From: Chloroflexota bacterium
Lineage (GTDB): Bacteria; Chloroflexota; Limnocylindria; Limnocylindrales; CSP1-4
Length of the DNA: 8,617 bases
Direction of reading: 5' to 3'
Assembly (NCBI GenBank): GCA_013695505.1
Contig: JACDAH010000196.1
Location: forward strand, 1-8,617
Shown here piece after piece: positions 6,465 to 8,617 of this stretch. Position numbers and translations under genes: made by a program. Each line of letters opens with the position of its first letter. The stretch's first letter is position 1. Under the pieces are notes generated by a model, which ran no database searches, was not told the DNA's origin, and saw nothing but the letters and a program-made list of their open reading frames with translations.

Positions 6465-7267
6465 CGGAATTCGCGTCTTTCGAGTCGATCGCGATGGACT
6501 TCGAAGGTGCCGGTCACGAGCGCGCCCTCGCGATCCTCCTGCTCTCGATGGCCGACGACGAGTTCGTGATTGGTTTCTCCGACTCCGAGTGGACCGGCAT
6601 CGGGCCGATCCTCGAGGAGGACGTGGCGATCAGCTCGCTCGCCCAGGACGAGCTCGGCCATGCCCAGGCCCTGTACGGGCTGCTCGCCGAGACGATCGCG
6701 GATGGGCGCGACGCCGACGGGTGGGCGTACGACCGCCCGCCCGAGGGCTACCTCCACGCCCGGCTGCTCGACCATCCGCGCGGCGACTGGGCGGCGACGA
6801 TCGCCCGCCGCTACCTGTACGACACGGCCGACAGTGCCCGGCTCGAGGCCATCGCAGCGTCATCGCATGCGCCGCTTCGCGAGCTGGTGGCCAAGATCCG
6901 CCGCGAGGAACGCTACCACCTGATGCACGTCCAGACCTGGATCGAGAGGCTGGCGGATGCCGGCGGTGAGTCGCGAGCGCGGCTTCTCGCGGCGTTGAAG
7001 GCGATGGGACCCGATGCCGGAACGGTCCTCGCGCCACTCCCCGGCGAGACTGCCTTGGTCCGCCATGGGGTCAGCCGCGAGCCCTTCGCCGTTATGGAGG
7101 CTCGCTGGCGGGACGAGGTCGGGGCCACATTCGGTCGGCTCGGCCTCCCTGAACTTCCTCCGACCGCATCGCCAGATCGTCCGCGAACCGATCACTCCGA
7201 CGCCTTCCGTTCGCTCCACGCCGAGTTCACGATGGTCCGCCGGTCCGAGGTCGGCGCGACGTGGTGA
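6461..7267 (+). CDS. paaC: Phenylacetyl-CoA epoxidase subunit PaaC
   Basis: A 268-residue ferritin-like partner of PaaA. Family markers are FSDSEWTGIGPILEEDVAIS (39-58), HPRGDWAATIARRYLYD (105-121) and RREERYHLMH (147-156). In the E. coli protein, PaaC is a structural partner with a degenerate metal site (the helix reads LDLLGQ, from memory). Here the equivalent helix reads QDELGHAQALY, so E64xxH67 is intact, as is E150xxH153, together with acidic residues at 52-54. This subunit could still bind iron. The ATG at 6461 overlaps the paaB stop (ATGA), and its own stop overlaps the paaD start. It is a little longer than E. coli PaaC (248 residues); the added length includes a Pro-rich segment near 230-242. 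A role other than PaaC is unlikely given the gene order. Confidence 0.93.
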   Translation: MTEFASFESIAMDFEGAGHERALAILLLSMADDEFVIGFSDSEWTGIGPILEEDVAISSLAQDELGHAQALYGLLAETIADGRDADGWAYDRPPEGYLHARLLDHPRGDWAATIARRYLYDTADSARLEAIAASSHAPLRELVAKIRREERYHLMHVQTWIERLADAGGESRARLLAALKAMGPDAGTVLAPLPGETALVRHGVSREPFAVMEARWRDEVGATFGRLGLPELPPTASPDRPRTDHSDAFRSLHAEFTMVRRSEVGATW

Positions 7268-7728
7268 TGACGGCGCCACTCCCTACGGCGGCGGCAGTCC
7301 GACTGCTGCTCCGCGACGTCGTCGACCCGGAGATCCCGACCGTGTCGATCGTCGATCTGGGCCTCGTTCACGACGTCCGCGTCGGCGCCGACGGCATCGC
7401 TGTCGAGCTGCTGCCGACCTTCGTCGCCTGCCCCGCCCTCGAGGTCATTCGATCGGCCGTCATCGATGCTCTCACCGCGCTCGGCAGTCCGGTCGAGGTT
7501 TCGTTCACCTTTGCCGTCCCGTGGACGACCGACCGCCTGACCAACGCTGGTCACGCCGGACTACGGAACGCCGGGATCGCGCCGCCGGCCGACCCTGTCG
7601 ACGTCCGTTGCCCGTTCTGCGACTCGGCGACGGTGGCCATGGACAGCATGTTCGGGCCAGCCCTGTGCCGCTCGCTTTTCTACTGCCGAGCCTGCCGCCA
7701 GCCCTTCGAGGCATTCAAGCCGATCTGA
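7267..7728 (+). CDS. paaD: PaaD, Fe-S cluster assembly-type protein (MIP18/DUF59 plus zinc ribbon)
   Basis: A 153-residue protein. Residues 8-85 form a MIP18/DUF59 domain (RDVVDPEIPTVSIVDLGLVH at 16-35; conserved Cys in FVACPALEV at 52-60). A C-terminal zinc-ribbon-like module follows, with C115 and C118 (CPFC) and C140 and C143 (CRAC), plus C134, ending QPFEAFKPI. This matches PaaD, which is needed for epoxidase activity and is thought to help mature the Fe-S or diiron centres. The ATG at 7267 is preferred because it overlaps the paaC stop (TGATG); in-frame GTGs at 7261 and 7264 would add two residues and cannot be excluded. It is the last gene of the run: the paaE reductase that usually follows is missing, and a 193-bp gap comes next. 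Confidence 0.93.
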   Translation: MTAPLPTAAAVRLLLRDVVDPEIPTVSIVDLGLVHDVRVGADGIAVELLPTFVACPALEVIRSAVIDALTALGSPVEVSFTFAVPWTTDRLTNAGHAGLRNAGIAPPADPVDVRCPFCDSATVAMDSMFGPALCRSLFYCRACRQPFEAFKPI

Positions 7729-7921
7729 CCCCGGGGACCGCCAGTCCGGTGCACGGTGCAGCGAAAATGCACGAAGTCCGGGCTTGATATGCCGCTTGAA
7801 TGAATGCCTTCATCGTCATCCTGCGCACGGACCCCGCCGAGACGTCTGATTGCCTCCGGACTCGCAGCGACGGAGCGCCCAGGACCGTCGGCTGACCATC
7901 TGATCAGGGACGGAGTGACCA
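7729..7921. other. Intergenic gap after paaD
   Basis: This 193-bp stretch is downstream of paaD and upstream of the exported protein gene. It starts with CCCCGGGG (7729-7736), then a small hairpin GTGCA/TGCAC (7756-7760 with 7768-7772) around GCGAAAA, flanked by direct repeats AGTCCGG (7743-7749 and 7775-7781). No T-run follows, so termination there is only possible, not shown. A clear GGAG (7912-7915) serves the next gene. I see no convincing promoter. Confidence 0.5.
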
Positions 7922-8374
7922 ATGAACAGACAGCCCGCCGCCTCTCTCATGCGCCTGATGGCGCTCTTCGCAGCGATCCTCCTGGCGACATTCGTCGGGA
8001 TCGGACCGGCCGCCCTTGCCAACGACACGGGTAATCAGGGGACGGTCAAGACGGCGGAAGTTACCCCGACTCCGTCGCCGGACGTCACCCCGACGCCGAC
8101 CCCGACGCCAATCCCAACCGGCAGCGAGCTCCCGGGCCAAGGCACGCCAATCCCCACCGGCGACGTGGGCGGCATCGTCGGGACGCCGCCGGCCGGCGGT
8201 GAGGGGGCCGTGACTCCTCCGCCGACCGACACCCCGGCCTCGCTCCGGACCCCGGGCGACGACGGCTGGCGCGCGGTCCTCGTCGGGATCGCCGCCCTGA
8301 TCGGGGCCGCCGCCCTGCTCATCAAGTACCCGCCCACGGCCGCCCGCGCGACTGCCAGGCGCCGCCGGAGGTGA
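7922..8374 (+). CDS. Small exported membrane-anchored protein with Pro/Thr-rich stalk
   Basis: A 150-residue hypothetical protein with four visible parts. Residues 1-33 are a signal peptide (LMALFAAILLATFVGIGP hydrophobic core, likely AxA-type cleavage after ALA at 31-33). Residues 34-110 are low-complexity and rich in Pro, Thr and Gly, with PTPTP runs and a repeated PIPTG (63-67 and 76-80). Residues about 116-134 (WRAVLVGIAALIGAAALLI) form a transmembrane segment. The tail (135-150) is basic and ends in five arginines. This predicts an anchored protein with an outside stalk and a short cytoplasmic tail. The layout resembles sortase substrates but has no LPXTG. No enzymatic domain is visible and I do not recognise a named family. 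The ATG has GGAG six nt upstream. There is no evidence that it works with the paa genes. Confidence 0.72.
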   Translation: MNRQPAASLMRLMALFAAILLATFVGIGPAALANDTGNQGTVKTAEVTPTPSPDVTPTPTPTPIPTGSELPGQGTPIPTGDVGGIVGTPPAGGEGAVTPPPTDTPASLRTPGDDGWRAVLVGIAALIGAAALLIKYPPTAARATARRRRR

Positions 8375-8379
8375 CACGA

Positions 8380-8393
8380 CCCACGATCGTCAG
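8380..8393. promoter_or_regulatory. Degenerate second PaaR-like operator before the dehydrogenase
   Basis: CCCACGATCGTCAG matches 11 of 14 positions of the operator core at 4510-4523 (CTAACGATCGTTAG). It keeps the central ACGATCGT, and this octamer occurs nowhere else in the window that I could find. It lies about 48 bp upstream of the dehydrogenase ATG, a sensible place for a repressor site. The differences at core positions 3 and 12 are departures from the remembered consensus CNAACGNNCGTTNG, so binding would be weaker if real. Confidence 0.4.
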
Positions 8394-8416
8394 CCTGACG
8401 CGTCGGCTGCATCGGC

Positions 8417-8442
8417 TCGAGCGAGGCCCTACCCTCGCTCGA
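8417..8442 (+). promoter_or_regulatory. Start-codon hairpin of the dehydrogenase gene
   Basis: TCGAGCGAGG (8417-8426) pairs perfectly with CCTCGCTCGA (8433-8442) around the six-base loop CCCTAC. The 3' arm ends on the A of the ATG. The only GAGG that could serve as a ribosome binding site (8423-8426) lies inside the 5' arm, too far from the ATG in linear sequence. The fold could hide the site or, alternatively, bring it near the start. A second weaker stem, CAGCC/GGCTG (8391-8395 with 8405-8409), precedes it. Confidence 0.5.
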
Positions 8443-8617
8443 TGACCGATGCGCCGAGGCCCTCCGTTGACAGCCCCCGCGTCGATCGCCCCATCATCGG
8501 GGTGGTCGGAGCGGGGGTCATGGGTTCCGGGATCGTCCAGGTGGCCCTCGAGGCGGGGCACGAGGTCGTCCTCCACGACGTCGATTCGGCCGCCCTGGCA
8601 CGCGGCCGCGATCGTAT
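8442..8617 (+). CDS. 3-hydroxyacyl-CoA dehydrogenase N-terminus (PaaH/Hbd type), truncated by window end
   Basis: Only the first 58 codons are visible. After about 16 leader residues comes the NAD-binding Rossmann start IIGVVGAGVMGSGIVQVALE (18-37), with the GxGxMGxGI fingerprint of 3-hydroxyacyl-CoA dehydrogenases, then GHEVVLHDVD with an acidic residue that favours NAD over NADP. The family oxidises 3-hydroxyacyl-CoA to 3-ketoacyl-CoA. In phenylacetate catabolism PaaH oxidises 3-hydroxyadipyl-CoA; Hbd/FadB-like roles in fatty-acid or butanoate metabolism are equally possible from this fragment. The leader is longer than usual, but no other ATG precedes the fingerprint. It is a separate unit from paaABCD, being split off by the exported-protein gene. 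It has a possible PaaR-like site and a hairpin at its start. Confidence 0.85.
   Translation, partial: MTDAPRPSVDSPRVDRPIIGVVGAGVMGSGIVQVALEAGHEVVLHDVDSAALARGRDR

Noticed and set aside
7743..7781. Repeated AGTCCGG around a hairpin as a CRISPR or terminator
   Set aside because: There are only two 7-bp copies, no spacer series and no T-run.
8000..8374. LPXTG sortase signal in the exported protein
   Set aside because: No LPXTG-like motif precedes the transmembrane segment; only the general layout is similar.

Overview
This is a high-GC bacterial window (roughly two-thirds G+C by eye) made of densely packed catabolic and lipid genes. No ribosomal, mobile or CRISPR element is visible. The proline/threonine-stalk surface protein, the GC-rich codon use and the mix of actinobacterial-like families would fit a high-GC Chloroflexota (Limnocylindria-like) or an actinobacterium. 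This is inference; no marker gene here settles it.

Layout. (1) 1-1971, + strand: the 3' part of a maltokinase-family sugar kinase, then a stand-alone GlmS-type SIS-domain sugar isomerase. Together they look like a small amino-sugar module (kinase plus isomerase/deaminase). (2) 1972-2245: a non-coding gap between convergent genes, holding an elaborate nested hairpin at 2080-2139. (3) 2246-4246, - strand: two tandem paralogous acyl-ACP desaturases (soluble diiron FA_desaturase_2 family). They share a 122-bp block with one mismatch inside otherwise diverged genes. (4) 4247-4534: a divergent regulatory region with a perfect TTGACA and a perfect 16-bp palindrome that fits the PaaR operator consensus. 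(5) 4535-7728, + strand: a five-gene operon, tetR/paaR-paaA-paaB-paaC-paaD, in which every junction is a stop/start overlap. It encodes the oxygenase part of ring-1,2-phenylacetyl-CoA epoxidase; the reductase gene paaE is not present. (6) 7922-8374: a small exported protein with signal peptide, Pro/Thr stalk, membrane anchor and Arg tail. (7) 8442 to the end: the N-terminus of a 3-hydroxyacyl-CoA dehydrogenase (PaaH/Hbd type), preceded by a degenerate copy of the paa operator and by a 10-bp hairpin ending on its start codon.

How the genes work together. PaaA and PaaC, with PaaB and the Fe-S maturation protein PaaD, would epoxidise phenylacetyl-CoA. A 3-hydroxyacyl-CoA dehydrogenase is used in the lower, beta-oxidation-like part of that route. 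The TetR protein probably represses its own operon through the palindrome next to its start codon, and may also act at the weaker site before the dehydrogenase. The strongest leads are the two-site PaaR-like regulon, the local homogenisation of the desaturase pair, a PaaC that keeps both ExxH metal-binding motifs, the start-codon hairpin before the dehydrogenase and the unexplained hairpin at 2080-2139. No clearly new multi-gene system is evident.
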